Shown: positions 26,445-35,190 of the stretch, piece by piece
How positions within the stretch are numbered: the first letter of the stretch is position 1
Layout: each line of letters starts with the position of its first letter
Assembly: GCF_026342355.1 (NCBI RefSeq)
Contig: NZ_JAPEMV010000001.1
Span: 310,001 to 374,000 of the forward strand
DNA: 64,000 nucleotides
Origin: Streptomyces sp. NBC_00249
GTDB taxonomy: Bacteria > Actinomycetota > Actinomycetes > Streptomycetales > Streptomycetaceae
Direction: 5' to 3'
Position numbers and translations under genes: made by a program
Notes under the pieces: model-generated
Seen by the model: only the letters and a program-made list of their open reading frames with translations
What the model was told of the DNA's origin: nothing
Databases searched by the model: none

Positions 26445-27302
26445 TCACGGCCCCGGCCGTCGCCCGGTGGCCTCCAGGGGGTCGAGGGCGCGACGGCGGC
26501 GGCTGATGGAGTCGGGGTCCCAGCCGGGGCGGGGGACGGATGCCAGCAGCAGCCGGGTGTAGGGGTGGCCGGGGTCCGTCAGGAGTTCCCCGACGGGGCG
26601 GTGTTCCATGGTGCGGCCCCGGTACATGACGAGGGCCTCGTCGCAGACGTAGCGGACCACCGCCAGGTCGTGGCTGACGAAGACCAGGCCGATGCCGGTG
26701 TCGCGCCGGATGTCGCACAGCAGGTTGAGGACCTGCGCCTGTACCGACACGTCGAGGGCGGACACGGCCTCGTCGAGGACGAGGACGGCCGGCTCCACGG
26801 CCAGCGCCCGGGCGATCGCGGCGCGCTGGCGCTGGCCGCCGGAGAGGTGGCGGGGCAGGGCGGCCGCCTCGCGGGCGCCGAGGCCGACCTGGGCGAGGAG
26901 TTCCCGGACCCGGTCGGCGCGGGCCGCCGGATCCTTCAGGCTGTGCAGGCGCAGCACCCCGTCGACGGTCGCGCCGATGCTGACGCGGGAGTCGAGGGAG
27001 AGGTAGGGGTCCTGAAAGACCATCTGGACGGCCTTGGCCCGGGCCAGCCGGGCCGTCCGGCCCCGGACGGACGCGGCCAGGGGGCTGCCCTGGACGAGGA
27101 TCCGTCCGGCGTCGGGGCGCTCCAGGCCGATCAGCATCCGGGCGGTGGTGGTCTTCCCGGAGCCGGACTCCCCGACGATGCCGAGGGCGCCGCCGGGCGG
27201 CAGGGAGAAGGTCAGGCCGTCGACGGCGACGACCTCCGCCCCGCCGGTGCGGTACGTCTTGCGCAGACCGCTCACTTCGAGGAGCGGGGGCTTCTGGGTC
27301 AC
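26445..27302 (-). CDS. Peptide/Ni-type ABC importer ATP-binding protein (DppF/OppF-like)
   Basis: The 285-residue ATPase has Walker A GESGSGKT, Q-loop VFQDPYLSLD, signature LSGGQRQRAAIA and Walker B VLVLDEAVSALD, with the C-terminal GHPYTRLLLAS peptide-importer element. GTG 27302 overlaps the previous stop (GTGA), with GGAGG upstream. It is the second ATPase of a five-gene Dpp/Opp-type importer. Confidence 0.92.
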   Translation of the reverse strand: MTQKPPLLEVSGLRKTYRTGGAEVVAVDGLTFSLPPGGALGIVGESGSGKTTTARMLIGLERPDAGRILVQGSPLAASVRGRTARLARAKAVQMVFQDPYLSLDSRVSIGATVDGVLRLHSLKDPAARADRVRELLAQVGLGAREAAALPRHLSGGQRQRAAIARALAVEPAVLVLDEAVSALDVSVQAQVLNLLCDIRRDTGIGLVFVSHDLAVVRYVCDEALVMYRGRTMEHRPVGELLTDPGHPYTRLLLASVPRPGWDPDSISRRRRALDPLEATGRRPGP

Positions 27303-28285
27303 CTGGCCTCCTGGTGCGGGGTGAGGGCGGCTTCGCCGGCCCGGTGGCAGGCCACCCGGGCGGGGCCGTGCTCCCGCAGCGGCGGCGGACTCTGGTCGCA
27401 TCGGCCCGGTTCGGCGAAGCGGCAGCGCGGGGCGAAGGCGCAGCCGGGGGCGGATTCGAGGAGGCCCATCGGGGCGCCGGGGATGGGGACGAGGCGCTCG
27501 GTGGGGCTGCCGTTCAGGGGCGGCGAGGAGCCGAGCAGGCCGGCGGTGTAGGGGTGCCGGGGTGCGGTGAACAGGGTGTCGACGGAGGCGGTCTCGACGA
27601 TCCGGCCCGCGTACATCACGTAGATGCGGTCGCTGACGGAGGCGGCGAGTTCGATGTCGTGGGTGATGAGGAGCAGGCCGAGGCCGCGTTCGCGGCGCAG
27701 CCGGCCGAGGACGGCGAGGATCTCGGCCTGGGTGCTGACGTCGAGGGCGGTGGTGGGTTCGTCGCACAGCAGGAGGCGGGGTTCGGCGGTGAGCGCGGCC
27801 GCGATGACCACGCGCTGGAGCATTCCGCCGGACAGCTCGTGCGGGTACTGGTCCAGGTGCCGGACGGGGTCGGGGAGGCCGACGGCGGTGAGGAGTTCGG
27901 CCGCCCGGGTGCGGGCGCGGTCCTTGGACCAGCCGTGGACCAGGCGCAGGGACTCGGTGAGGAAGTCCCCGACGCGGCGTACGGGGTTGATGGCGGCGCG
28001 GGGGTCCTGGTAGATCATCGCCGCCTTGGCCGTGCGGACCTCGCGCAGTGCGGCCTGGTCGGCGCCCGCCAGGTCGGTGCCGTCGACGCTGACCCGGCCG
28101 GAGATCCGGGCGCCTTCGGGGAACAGGCCGAGTGCGGCACGGGCGGTGACCGATTTGCCGGAGCCGGATTCCCCGACGAGGGCGACGACCTCGCCGGCGC
28201 CGACGGTGAGACTGATCCCGTCGAGGACGGGGCGGGCCGTGCCGGGCAGGGTGATGCGGAGGTCTTCGTACTGGAGCAGTGTCAT
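27299..28285 (-). CDS. Peptide-type ABC importer ATP-binding protein (DppD/OppD-like)
   Basis: The 328-residue ATPase has Walker A GESGSGKS, signature LSGGMLQRVVIA, Walker B LLLCDEPTTALD and the C-terminal oligopeptide domain with a cysteine-bearing stretch (CAFAPRCRFAEPGRC) that binds an Fe-S cluster in some relatives. It overlaps both neighbours by 4 nt. Confidence 0.92.
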   Translation of the reverse strand: MTLLQYEDLRITLPGTARPVLDGISLTVGAGEVVALVGESGSGKSVTARAALGLFPEGARISGRVSVDGTDLAGADQAALREVRTAKAAMIYQDPRAAINPVRRVGDFLTESLRLVHGWSKDRARTRAAELLTAVGLPDPVRHLDQYPHELSGGMLQRVVIAAALTAEPRLLLCDEPTTALDVSTQAEILAVLGRLRRERGLGLLLITHDIELAASVSDRIYVMYAGRIVETASVDTLFTAPRHPYTAGLLGSSPPLNGSPTERLVPIPGAPMGLLESAPGCAFAPRCRFAEPGRCDQSPPPLREHGPARVACHRAGEAALTPHQEAR

Positions 28286-29208
28286 CGGGGGTCCCTCCCC
28301 GCGAGCCGGTCGCCGAGGTTCTCCCCGACGATGTTGAAGGCGACGACCACGAGGACCACGGCGACGGCCGGGACGATCGCGGACAGGGGCCGGCCCTGGA
28401 GGACGGCGGTCTGACCTTGGTTGATCATGGCGCCCCAGTCGGGTGTGGGCGGCTGGACGCCCAGGCCGAGGAAGGACAGGGCGGCGAGGTCGAGGAGGGC
28501 GTAGCCGAAGTTGACGGTGGACTGGGCGAGCAGGGTCGGGGCGATGTTGGGCAGGACGGCGCGTACGGTGACGAAGAACGCGGAGTGCCCCTGCACCCGG
28601 TAGGCGGCGACGTAGGGCCGGGCCTTCTCCTGGAGGGTGAGGCCGCGGACGAGCCGTGCGGTGTACGGCATGTAGGCGACGGCCATGGCCAGGACGGGGG
28701 CGGTCATCCCCTTGCCGAAGAGGGCGACGGCGAGGATGGCCAGCAGCAGCGCGGGGAAGGCGAAGACCACGTCGAGCACCCGGCCGGCGAGGGCGTCGGC
28801 CCAGCCGCCGCGCCAGGCGGTGAAGAGGCCGACGGCGACGCCGAGGACGGTGGAGAACAGCACCACTGCGAGGGGTCCGGTCAGGCTGGTGCGGGTGCCG
28901 GTGATCAGCGCGGACAGGGTGTCGTGGCCGCCCTGGTCGGTGCCGAGCCAGTGGTCGGGGCCGGGGCCCAGGAGGCTGTCGCCGAGGTTCCCGAAGGTCG
29001 GGTCCTGGGGTGAGATCCAGGGTGCGAGGAGCGCGGCCAGCACGAACAGGAGCAGCACCAGCAGGCAGATCCGCTGGAGGGGGCTGCCTCCGAGGGCCCG
29101 GAGCCGGGCGAGGCGGGGACGGCGGCCGGACCGTGCGGCGGGGGCGGCGGGGCCGGGCGCCGGGGCTTCGGCGGGGCTCTGCGCGCGGGGGTCGGTGCGG
29201 GCGTTCAT
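28282..29208 (-). CDS. Peptide-type ABC importer permease (DppC-like)
   Basis: The 308-residue permease has a proline-rich N-terminal tail, six predicted membrane helices and the BPD_transp_1 coupling region around LPNIAPTLLAQSTVNFGYALLDLAALSFLGLG read in parts. ATGA-type overlaps join it to both flanking genes. Confidence 0.9.
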   Translation of the reverse strand: MNARTDPRAQSPAEAPAPGPAAPAARSGRRPRLARLRALGGSPLQRICLLVLLLFVLAALLAPWISPQDPTFGNLGDSLLGPGPDHWLGTDQGGHDTLSALITGTRTSLTGPLAVVLFSTVLGVAVGLFTAWRGGWADALAGRVLDVVFAFPALLLAILAVALFGKGMTAPVLAMAVAYMPYTARLVRGLTLQEKARPYVAAYRVQGHSAFFVTVRAVLPNIAPTLLAQSTVNFGYALLDLAALSFLGLGVQPPTPDWGAMINQGQTAVLQGRPLSAIVPAVAVVLVVVAFNIVGENLGDRLAGRDPR

Positions 29209-30191
29209 CGGGCGCTCCCGTCGGCGGCCGTACGGGGGTCGATCAGGGGCTGGAGGAGGTCGACGAGGGCGTTGACCACGACGAAGGCGGCCACGACGAG
29301 CAGCACGATCGCCTGGACGACCTGGAAGTCCAGCTGGTCCACGGCCTGGACGAGCAGGGAGCCGACCCCGGACATGCCGAAGGCGGTCTCGACGATCGCG
29401 GTGCTGACGAGCATGCCCGAGACCAGGAGCGCGGAGACGGTGACGATGGGCCCCAGGGCGTTGCGCAGGACGTGGCGCCGGATGACGGTCCGCCGGGGTG
29501 TCCCCCGGCTGAGGGCGACCTCGACGTGCTCGCGGCGCAGTTCGTCGAGCATCGCCGAGCGGGTGACGCGGGTGACGAGGGCCATGAAGGTCACCGACAG
29601 GGCGATGGCCGGCAGGATCACGTGGTGCAGCCGGTCGAGGAGGCCGTCGCCGTTGCCGATGGTCGGGAACCAGCCGAGGCGGACCCCGAGCAGGGACCGC
29701 AGGAGCAGGGCGACGACGAAGGCGGGCGCGGCCGCTCCGACGGTGACCATCAGCATCAGGCTCCGGTCGGTGCGGGTGCCGCGGCGCAGGGCTCCGACGA
29801 TGCCCGCGCCGACGCCGAAGACGGCGATCAGCACGGCGGCGGTGGAGACGAGGAGCAGGGAGGCGGGCAGCCGGGACCAGATGACGGCGCCGACGTCCTG
29901 GTGGAAGAGGTGGGAGCGGCCGAAGTCGCCGTGCAGGACCCCTTCGAGCCAGTGCCAGTACCGGAGGAGGAAGGGCTCGTCGAAGCCGTACTGCCGACGG
30001 ATCTCGGCGAGCTGTTCGGGGCCGGGGCTGCGGCCCCGGACGAGGAAGGCGGCCGGGTCCCCGGGGGCGAGGTAGAGGGAGGAGAACACCAGGAAGGAGG
30101 TGACCAGCAGGGTCGCGGCCATCCCGGCCAGTCTGCGCAGGATCCGGCCGGCCCGGGCGAGCGCGCCCGGGCCCGCGGACTTCTTCGTCAT
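29205..30191 (-). CDS. Peptide-type ABC importer permease (DppB-like)
   Basis: The 328-residue permease has an N-terminal LVTSFLVFSSLYLAPGDPAAF block typical of DppB, a large first periplasmic loop and the EAA-type loop near VALSRGTPRRTVIRRHVLRNA. ATG 30191 overlaps the binding-protein stop (ATGA). Confidence 0.92.
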   Translation of the reverse strand: MTKKSAGPGALARAGRILRRLAGMAATLLVTSFLVFSSLYLAPGDPAAFLVRGRSPGPEQLAEIRRQYGFDEPFLLRYWHWLEGVLHGDFGRSHLFHQDVGAVIWSRLPASLLLVSTAAVLIAVFGVGAGIVGALRRGTRTDRSLMLMVTVGAAAPAFVVALLLRSLLGVRLGWFPTIGNGDGLLDRLHHVILPAIALSVTFMALVTRVTRSAMLDELRREHVEVALSRGTPRRTVIRRHVLRNALGPIVTVSALLVSGMLVSTAIVETAFGMSGVGSLLVQAVDQLDFQVVQAIVLLVVAAFVVVNALVDLLQPLIDPRTAADGSAR

Positions 30192-31861
30192 CCCCTGGCT
30201 CCGATCTCGGCGGCCCACGGGTAGTAGAGGTAGGCGATCGAGGGCTGGACGCCGGTGATCCGCTTGCTCATGAAGACGCTGACGGGCTGGGTGTACAGGG
30301 GCAGCCAGGGCAGTTCGCGCAGGGCGATGCGCTGGGCCTCGGCGTTGGCGGCGGCGTGCCCGGCGGGGTCGTAGGTGTCGATGGCCTTGTCGACTGCGGC
30401 GTCGAAGGCGGGGTCGGACCAGCCGCCGTAGTTGCTGAACGCGCCGGTCTGCAGGGAGCCGTACATGTCCAGCGGGTCGGTGATGGAGGTGTACCAGAAG
30501 GTCAGGAAGAGGTCGATGCCCTCGCGGGCGGCGGGGTCGGTGAACAGGGCCGTGTACTTCTCGGCGGAGATGCTGTCGATCTCCGGCTTGAGACCGATGG
30601 CGGTGGCGGCCTGGGCGACGGCCTGGGTGATGATGGTGGTCTGGGAGTCCAGCGGGCTCGTCGCGATCACGATCTTCTGGCCGTTCACTCCGGCTTCGGC
30701 GGCGAGCGCCTTGGCCTTGGCCGGGTCGTACGGGTACTTCGGCAGGTCCTTCAGGAGGGCTTCGCGGCTCTCGGCGGGCGCCTCGCTCCACAGGTTGTCG
30801 GTGACGAGCGAGTCGGCGACCTCGCCGGCCCCGCCCGCGCCGGCCTTGACGATGCCCTTGCGGTCGATGGCCATGAGCAGGGCCCGGCGGACACGGGCGT
30901 CGCCGAGGGGGCCCTTGAGGTTGGCGACGACCTCGTCGGCGACGGTGGTGTTGCGGCCGAAGTAGAGGGTTCCGGCCTGGCTGGAGCCCAGTTGGGCGTA
31001 GGCGTTCGGCGGGACCATCCAGCCGCCGTCGACCTCTCCGCTCTGGAAGGCGTTGACGCGGGTCGTCGGGTCCGCGAGGAAGACGAACTTGACCTCGCCG
31101 GACTTGGCCTTGAGCTCGGGGTTCCAGTAGCCGTCGAACCGCTTGAGGGTGAGGGACTGGCCGGAGGTCCAGGAGCCGAAGGAGAAGGGGCCGGTGCAGT
31201 TCACCCCGGTCTGCGGGTTGCCGTAGTCCTTGCCGGCCTTGGCGAGGGTGGCGGCGGACTCGACGGTGCCGGGGCCTGCGGCGAGGTACTTGTTGAAGGT
31301 GGCGTCCGGCTTCGCCAGGGTGACGGTGACCTCCAGGTCCGCGGTGCGTTCGACGGAGGTCACGTTGCGGAAGGGGTAGGCCCAGACGCTGGCGGTGGCC
31401 GGGTCGAGGTTGCGGCGCAGCGAGGCGACGACGTCGTCGGCGGTGAGGGGGGTCCCGTCGTGGAAGCGGACGCCGGGGCGGATCTTGTAGACCCAGGTGG
31501 TGGGGGTGGGGTTGGTGTACGAGGCCGCGAGGTTCGGGGAGGTCGTCAGGTCCGGGTTCCAGCGGAGCAGGCTCTCGCAGACGTTGGCGAGGATCTGGTT
31601 GGGCGGGTAGTCGAAGGCGTAGGCGTAGTCGATGGTGGCGGGCTCGGCGAAGGTCGACCAGGTGAAGGAGTCGACGTCGCCGGTGGCCGCGGGGGTCCGG
31701 TCGGTGGTCCGGAAGGCGGCGGCGGAGTCCTTCTGCGGTTGGGCGGTGCCGCTGCACGCGCTCGTGGCGAGCAGTGCGAGGGCCGCGAGGCCGGCCGCGA
31801 GGGCATGCCGTAGGCGCGGGGCCCGGGGGAACCGGGTCGCTCTCGATCGGGCTGTTGGCAT
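30188..31861 (-). CDS. Extracellular substrate-binding lipoprotein of the importer
   Basis: The 557-residue SBP_bac_5 protein has a lipoprotein signal peptide with lipobox LLATSAC, then the family pattern (YTNPTPTTWVYKIRPGVRFHDGTPLTADDVVASL read in parts). GGAGG is 7 nt before the ATG. Such proteins bind peptides, opines, nickel chelates or other amides. The linked amidohydrolase suggests an N-acyl or amide substrate that is hydrolysed after uptake (inference). Confidence 0.92.
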   Translation of the reverse strand: MPTARSRATRFPRAPRLRHALAAGLAALALLATSACSGTAQPQKDSAAAFRTTDRTPAATGDVDSFTWSTFAEPATIDYAYAFDYPPNQILANVCESLLRWNPDLTTSPNLAASYTNPTPTTWVYKIRPGVRFHDGTPLTADDVVASLRRNLDPATASVWAYPFRNVTSVERTADLEVTVTLAKPDATFNKYLAAGPGTVESAATLAKAGKDYGNPQTGVNCTGPFSFGSWTSGQSLTLKRFDGYWNPELKAKSGEVKFVFLADPTTRVNAFQSGEVDGGWMVPPNAYAQLGSSQAGTLYFGRNTTVADEVVANLKGPLGDARVRRALLMAIDRKGIVKAGAGGAGEVADSLVTDNLWSEAPAESREALLKDLPKYPYDPAKAKALAAEAGVNGQKIVIATSPLDSQTTIITQAVAQAATAIGLKPEIDSISAEKYTALFTDPAAREGIDLFLTFWYTSITDPLDMYGSLQTGAFSNYGGWSDPAFDAAVDKAIDTYDPAGHAAANAEAQRIALRELPWLPLYTQPVSVFMSKRITGVQPSIAYLYYPWAAEIGARG

Positions 31862-31932
31862 CGTCTGCCTCCGTGAGGGGTGAGCTGGGCGGGAGGGGGC
31901 GGGGTGCTCCGCGGGTGGTGGGGCGGCGGGTG

Positions 31933-31976
31933 TCCGGGGGGTACGGCCGTCAGTCCGGGGGGGTACGGCCGTCAGT
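31933..31976. repeat. Tandem 21/22-bp duplication at the amidohydrolase stop codon
   Basis: TCCGGGGGGTACGGCCGTCAG (in two parts TCCGGGGGG and TACGGCCGTCAG) occurs at 31933-31953 and again with one extra G at 31954-31975. The second copy includes bases of the amidohydrolase stop. It looks like a recent replication-slippage duplication in the short intergenic region. Confidence 0.7.
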
Positions 31977-33666
31977 CGGTCGTGGCGAAGACCAGTTCGC
32001 CGTCGACGTAGGTGCGCAGGACCCGGACGTCGGCGATCTGCTCCTGCGGCAGCTCGAAGGGGTCGCGGTCGAGGACGGCCAGGTCGGCGTGCTTGCCGGG
32101 CTCGACGGTGCCGGTGACCGCGTCGAGGTGGTTGGCCCAGGCGCTGCCGGCGGTGTAGGCGGTGAGGGCCTGGGCGAGGGTGAGGGCCTGTTCGGGGAAG
32201 AAGGGGGCCGCGGGCGGGCGGGGCCCGGAGGGGTCGGGGGTCTCGTCGGGTACCGCGCGGTTGACGGCGACGTGGATGCCCCACAGGGGGTTGGGGCTGC
32301 TCACCGACCAGTCGCTGCCGGCCACCAGGCGGGTACCGGCGCGCTGGAGATCACCGAACGGGTACTGGAGGGCGGCGCGTTCGGGGCCGAGGAAGGGGAT
32401 GGTCAGCTCGTCCATCTGCGGCTCGTGGGCGGCCCACAGGGCCTGGATGTTGGCTGCCGCCCCCACCCGGGCGAAGCGTGCGATGTCGTCCGGGTGGACG
32501 ATCTGGAGGTGGGCGAGGTGGTGGCGGTTGTCGTTGGCGCCGTTCGCCTCGCGGGCCGCCTCAAGGGCGTCGAGCACCTCGCGGACGGCGCGGTCCCCGA
32601 GGGCGTGGAAGTGCAGTTGGAAGCCCGAGGCGTCGAGGAGGCGTACCGCGTCGGTGAGCAGCTTCGGGTCGATGAAGCTGAGCCCGGAGTTGGCGGTGGG
32701 GCAGCCGCAGCCGTCGAGGTAGGGCTCCAGCAGGCCGGCCGTGAAGTTCTCGGCGATGCCGTCCTGCATGATCTTGACGCTGGTGGCTTCGAAGCGGCCG
32801 GCGCGCCCGGTGCGGCGGCGCTCCTCCAGTTCGGGGATCTGTTCCAGGCCGCGTTCGCGGTCCCACCACAGGGCGCCGACGACGCGGGCCCGCAGGGAGC
32901 CTTCGCGGGCGGCCCTCAGGTAGACGCCGAAATTGTCGGGGTTGCCGGGGAAGGCGCCGATCATGGCGTCCTGCCAGCTGGTCACGCCGAGGGAGAAGAG
33001 GTGCTCCTGCGCGGCGAGCAGTCCGGCGAGCGCCTCGTCCTCGGTGGCGATGGGGACGTGCCGGGCGACGAGTTCGACGGCCCCCTCCTGGAGGGTGCCG
33101 GCCGGGGTGCCGTCGGCCTCGCGCTCGATCCGGCCGTCGACCGGGTCGGGGGTGGTGGCGTCCACCTCGGCGAGGCGCAGGGCGAGGGTGTTGACCCAGG
33201 CCCCGTGTCCGTCGCGGTTGGTGAGCAGGACGGGCCGGTCCGGGACGACCGCGTCGAGCATGGCCCGGGTGGGGGTGCCGCCGGGGAAGACGTCCATGGA
33301 CCAGCCGCCGCCGCGGATCCAGCCCGTGTCGGGGTGTTCCTCGGCGTAGGCGGTGACGACGGCGAGGTAGCCGTCGACGGTGTGCTCGGCACTGAGGTCG
33401 CAGCCCAGCATCTGGACGCCGGCGACCACGGGGTGGACGTGGGCGTCCTGGAAGCCGGGGACCAGCAGGCCGCCCGCGAGGTCGACGATCTCGGTGGCGG
33501 CGTCCGCGAGTTCGCGTACGGCGCTCTCCTCGGCGACGGCGAGGATGCGCCCTCCCCCGACGGCGACGGCGGCCCGGACGGGGGCCTCGGCCGTCCCCGT
33601 GAACACCTTCCCCCCGACGAAGAGGGTGTCGGCCCGCTGTCCGGTCCGCTGCATGTTCTCGGCCAT
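31972..33666 (-). CDS. Amidohydrolase family 3 (N-substituted formamide deformylase-like)
   Basis: The 564-residue metal-dependent hydrolase has PGFQDAHVHP near residue 70 (HxH metal site), a lysine in SVKIMQDG, LHFHALGD, HLAHLQIV and GSDWSVSSPNP. This matches the NfdA/YtcJ branch of the amidohydrolase superfamily, which cleaves N-substituted formamides and related amides. No signal peptide is seen. It is the first gene of the leftward regulon that continues into the peptide-type importer, so it probably acts on the imported substrate. GGAGGAAG precedes ATG 33666. Confidence 0.85.
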   Translation of the reverse strand: MAENMQRTGQRADTLFVGGKVFTGTAEAPVRAAVAVGGGRILAVAEESAVRELADAATEIVDLAGGLLVPGFQDAHVHPVVAGVQMLGCDLSAEHTVDGYLAVVTAYAEEHPDTGWIRGGGWSMDVFPGGTPTRAMLDAVVPDRPVLLTNRDGHGAWVNTLALRLAEVDATTPDPVDGRIEREADGTPAGTLQEGAVELVARHVPIATEDEALAGLLAAQEHLFSLGVTSWQDAMIGAFPGNPDNFGVYLRAAREGSLRARVVGALWWDRERGLEQIPELEERRRTGRAGRFEATSVKIMQDGIAENFTAGLLEPYLDGCGCPTANSGLSFIDPKLLTDAVRLLDASGFQLHFHALGDRAVREVLDALEAAREANGANDNRHHLAHLQIVHPDDIARFARVGAAANIQALWAAHEPQMDELTIPFLGPERAALQYPFGDLQRAGTRLVAGSDWSVSSPNPLWGIHVAVNRAVPDETPDPSGPRPPAAPFFPEQALTLAQALTAYTAGSAWANHLDAVTGTVEPGKHADLAVLDRDPFELPQEQIADVRVLRTYVDGELVFATTD

Positions 33667-33729
33667 CGACGCTTCCTCCGGCTCGGCGGGCAGACCCGCA
33701 CGGCGTGTTCGTTGAGGAGGAGTGAACGG

Positions 33730-33762
33730 GAGCGCAACATTGTTGTCAACGGTGTTGCGCTC
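33730..33762. promoter_or_regulatory. 33-bp palindromic operator between amidohydrolase and TetR genes
   Basis: GAGCGCAACATTGTTG (33730-33745), a central T, and CAACGGTGTTGCGCTC (33747-33762) form an inverted repeat matching at 14 of 16 positions. On the minus strand a consensus -35 TTGACA sits in its centre. A rightward -10-like TACACT lies at 33780-33785. Binding here would block both divergent promoters, as expected for the adjacent TetR protein. Confidence 0.7.
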
Positions 33763-33795
33763 ACGGTGTTCCACATCGTTACACTGGGCCGCACC

Positions 33796-34491
33796 ATGCC
33801 GAAGTCACCCGACACACCCACCCGGTCCAAGCGCGCCGGCAGCCAGCTCACGCCCGACGCGATCATCGAAGCGAGCCTGCGCATCGCGGCGCGCGGCAGC
33901 GAGGACGCGTTCACCGTGCGCCGCCTCGGCGAGGAGCTGGGAGCCGATCCGACCGCGATCTACCGGCACTTCCGCGACAAGGACGAGCTCCTGCTGTCGG
34001 TGGCCGACCGCACCCTCGGCGAGGTCCTCGACAGCATCCCCGAGGGCCTCGACTGGAAGGACCGGCTGCGCGCCCTCGCCGCCGGCTCGCTGGAGGTGGC
34101 GCTCAAGTACCCGGTGGTCGGCTCGACCATGGCCAGCCGCACCACGCGCCGGCCCAACGAGTTCCGCGTCGTCGAGCTCATCCTCGGCGCCGTCCGCGAG
34201 GCCGGCCTCGACGGGGCCGAGGCCGCCGTCCACTACCGGATGGTCGGGGACTCCCTCCTCGCCTACGTCGGCCAGCGCGCCGCCTACCTGCTGTTCGCCC
34301 CGGACGTCCGGGCGGCCGACGAGGCCTCCTGGAGCCGCGAGTACCGCCTCCTCGACACCGGGGACTTCCCGCACATCACCCACCTGGGCGCCGAGCTCGC
34401 CGAGGTCACCGAGGAGGAGATCTTCGAGCTGCGGGTCGAGGCCCTGATCACCGCGATCGAGACCCGGGCCCGCGCCGGGGGTCGTCGATAG
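33796..34491 (+). CDS. TetR-family repressor of the amide-uptake regulon
   Basis: The 231-residue protein has an N-terminal TetR helix-turn-helix (FTVRRLGEELGADPTAIYRHFRDKDELL read in parts, about residues 38-65) and a ligand-binding C-terminal domain. It is divergent from the amidohydrolase-importer operon across the 33730 palindrome, so it probably controls that operon and itself. The ATG lies 10 bp after a -10-like TACACT, implying a very short leader. Confidence 0.88.
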   Translation: MPKSPDTPTRSKRAGSQLTPDAIIEASLRIAARGSEDAFTVRRLGEELGADPTAIYRHFRDKDELLLSVADRTLGEVLDSIPEGLDWKDRLRALAAGSLEVALKYPVVGSTMASRTTRRPNEFRVVELILGAVREAGLDGAEAAVHYRMVGDSLLAYVGQRAAYLLFAPDVRAADEASWSREYRLLDTGDFPHITHLGAELAEVTEEEIFELRVEALITAIETRARAGGRR

Positions 34492-34501
34492 CCTGCACCG
34501 C

Positions 34502-35089
34502 ATGGACGAACTGAACGGTGTGGAGATCATCGCCTTCGCGGACGGCGAGGCCTTCGAAGGCTGGCTGGCCCGCCACCACGCGCGCCCCGAGGGGGTGTGG
34601 GTCAAGCTCGCGAAGAAGGGCTCGGGCATCCCGAGCGTCACCGCCGACGAGCTGGTCGACATCGGGCTCTGCTACGGCTGGATCTCCGGGCAGCGCCGGT
34701 CCCACGACGAGCGGCACTACCTCCAGAAGTACGTGCCGCGCCGCCCCAGGAGCCTGTGGTCGCAGGTCAACGTCGAGAAGGTCGCGGAGCTGACGGCGGC
34801 GGGGCGGATGCGCGAGCCCGGTCTCGCGGAGGTGCGCAGGGCCCGGGCGGACGGCCGCTGGGACGCGGCGTACGCCTCCCACCGGGCGGCGACGGTACCG
34901 GAGGAGCTGGCTGCGGCACTGGCCGCCGACCCGCGTGCCCACCGGGCCTTCGAGGCGCTGGACCGGACCGGGCGCTACCAGCTGCTCCTGCCGCTGCTCC
35001 AGGCCCGTACCCCCGAGGCCCGCCGGACCCGTCTCGACAAGGCCCTCGCTGCGCTGCGGGAAGCCGCCGGGGAGGGGGAAGAGGGGTGA
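34502..35089 (+). CDS. YdeI/OmpD-associated family protein
   Basis: The 195-residue protein contains the YdeI-family pattern: WLARHHARPEGVWVKLAKKG, YGWISGQRRSHDERHYLQKYVPR (in parts) and SLWSQVNVEKVAELTAAGRM. Family members are small cytoplasmic proteins linked in some bacteria to antimicrobial peptide or stress tolerance, but the mechanism is unknown. It lies 10 bp after the TetR gene and is likely co-transcribed. Confidence 0.85.
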   Translation: MDELNGVEIIAFADGEAFEGWLARHHARPEGVWVKLAKKGSGIPSVTADELVDIGLCYGWISGQRRSHDERHYLQKYVPRRPRSLWSQVNVEKVAELTAAGRMREPGLAEVRRARADGRWDAAYASHRAATVPEELAAALAADPRAHRAFEALDRTGRYQLLLPLLQARTPEARRTRLDKALAALREAAGEGEEG

Positions 35090-35190
35090 AGACGTTTCCA
35101 TCATGACAGGTCAGGGGCCGTTTTCGTAGGACGGACAGCACAGTTGTGAAACCTTGTCCAGGGGGGTGCCCGGATCCCAGAATCTCCGTC

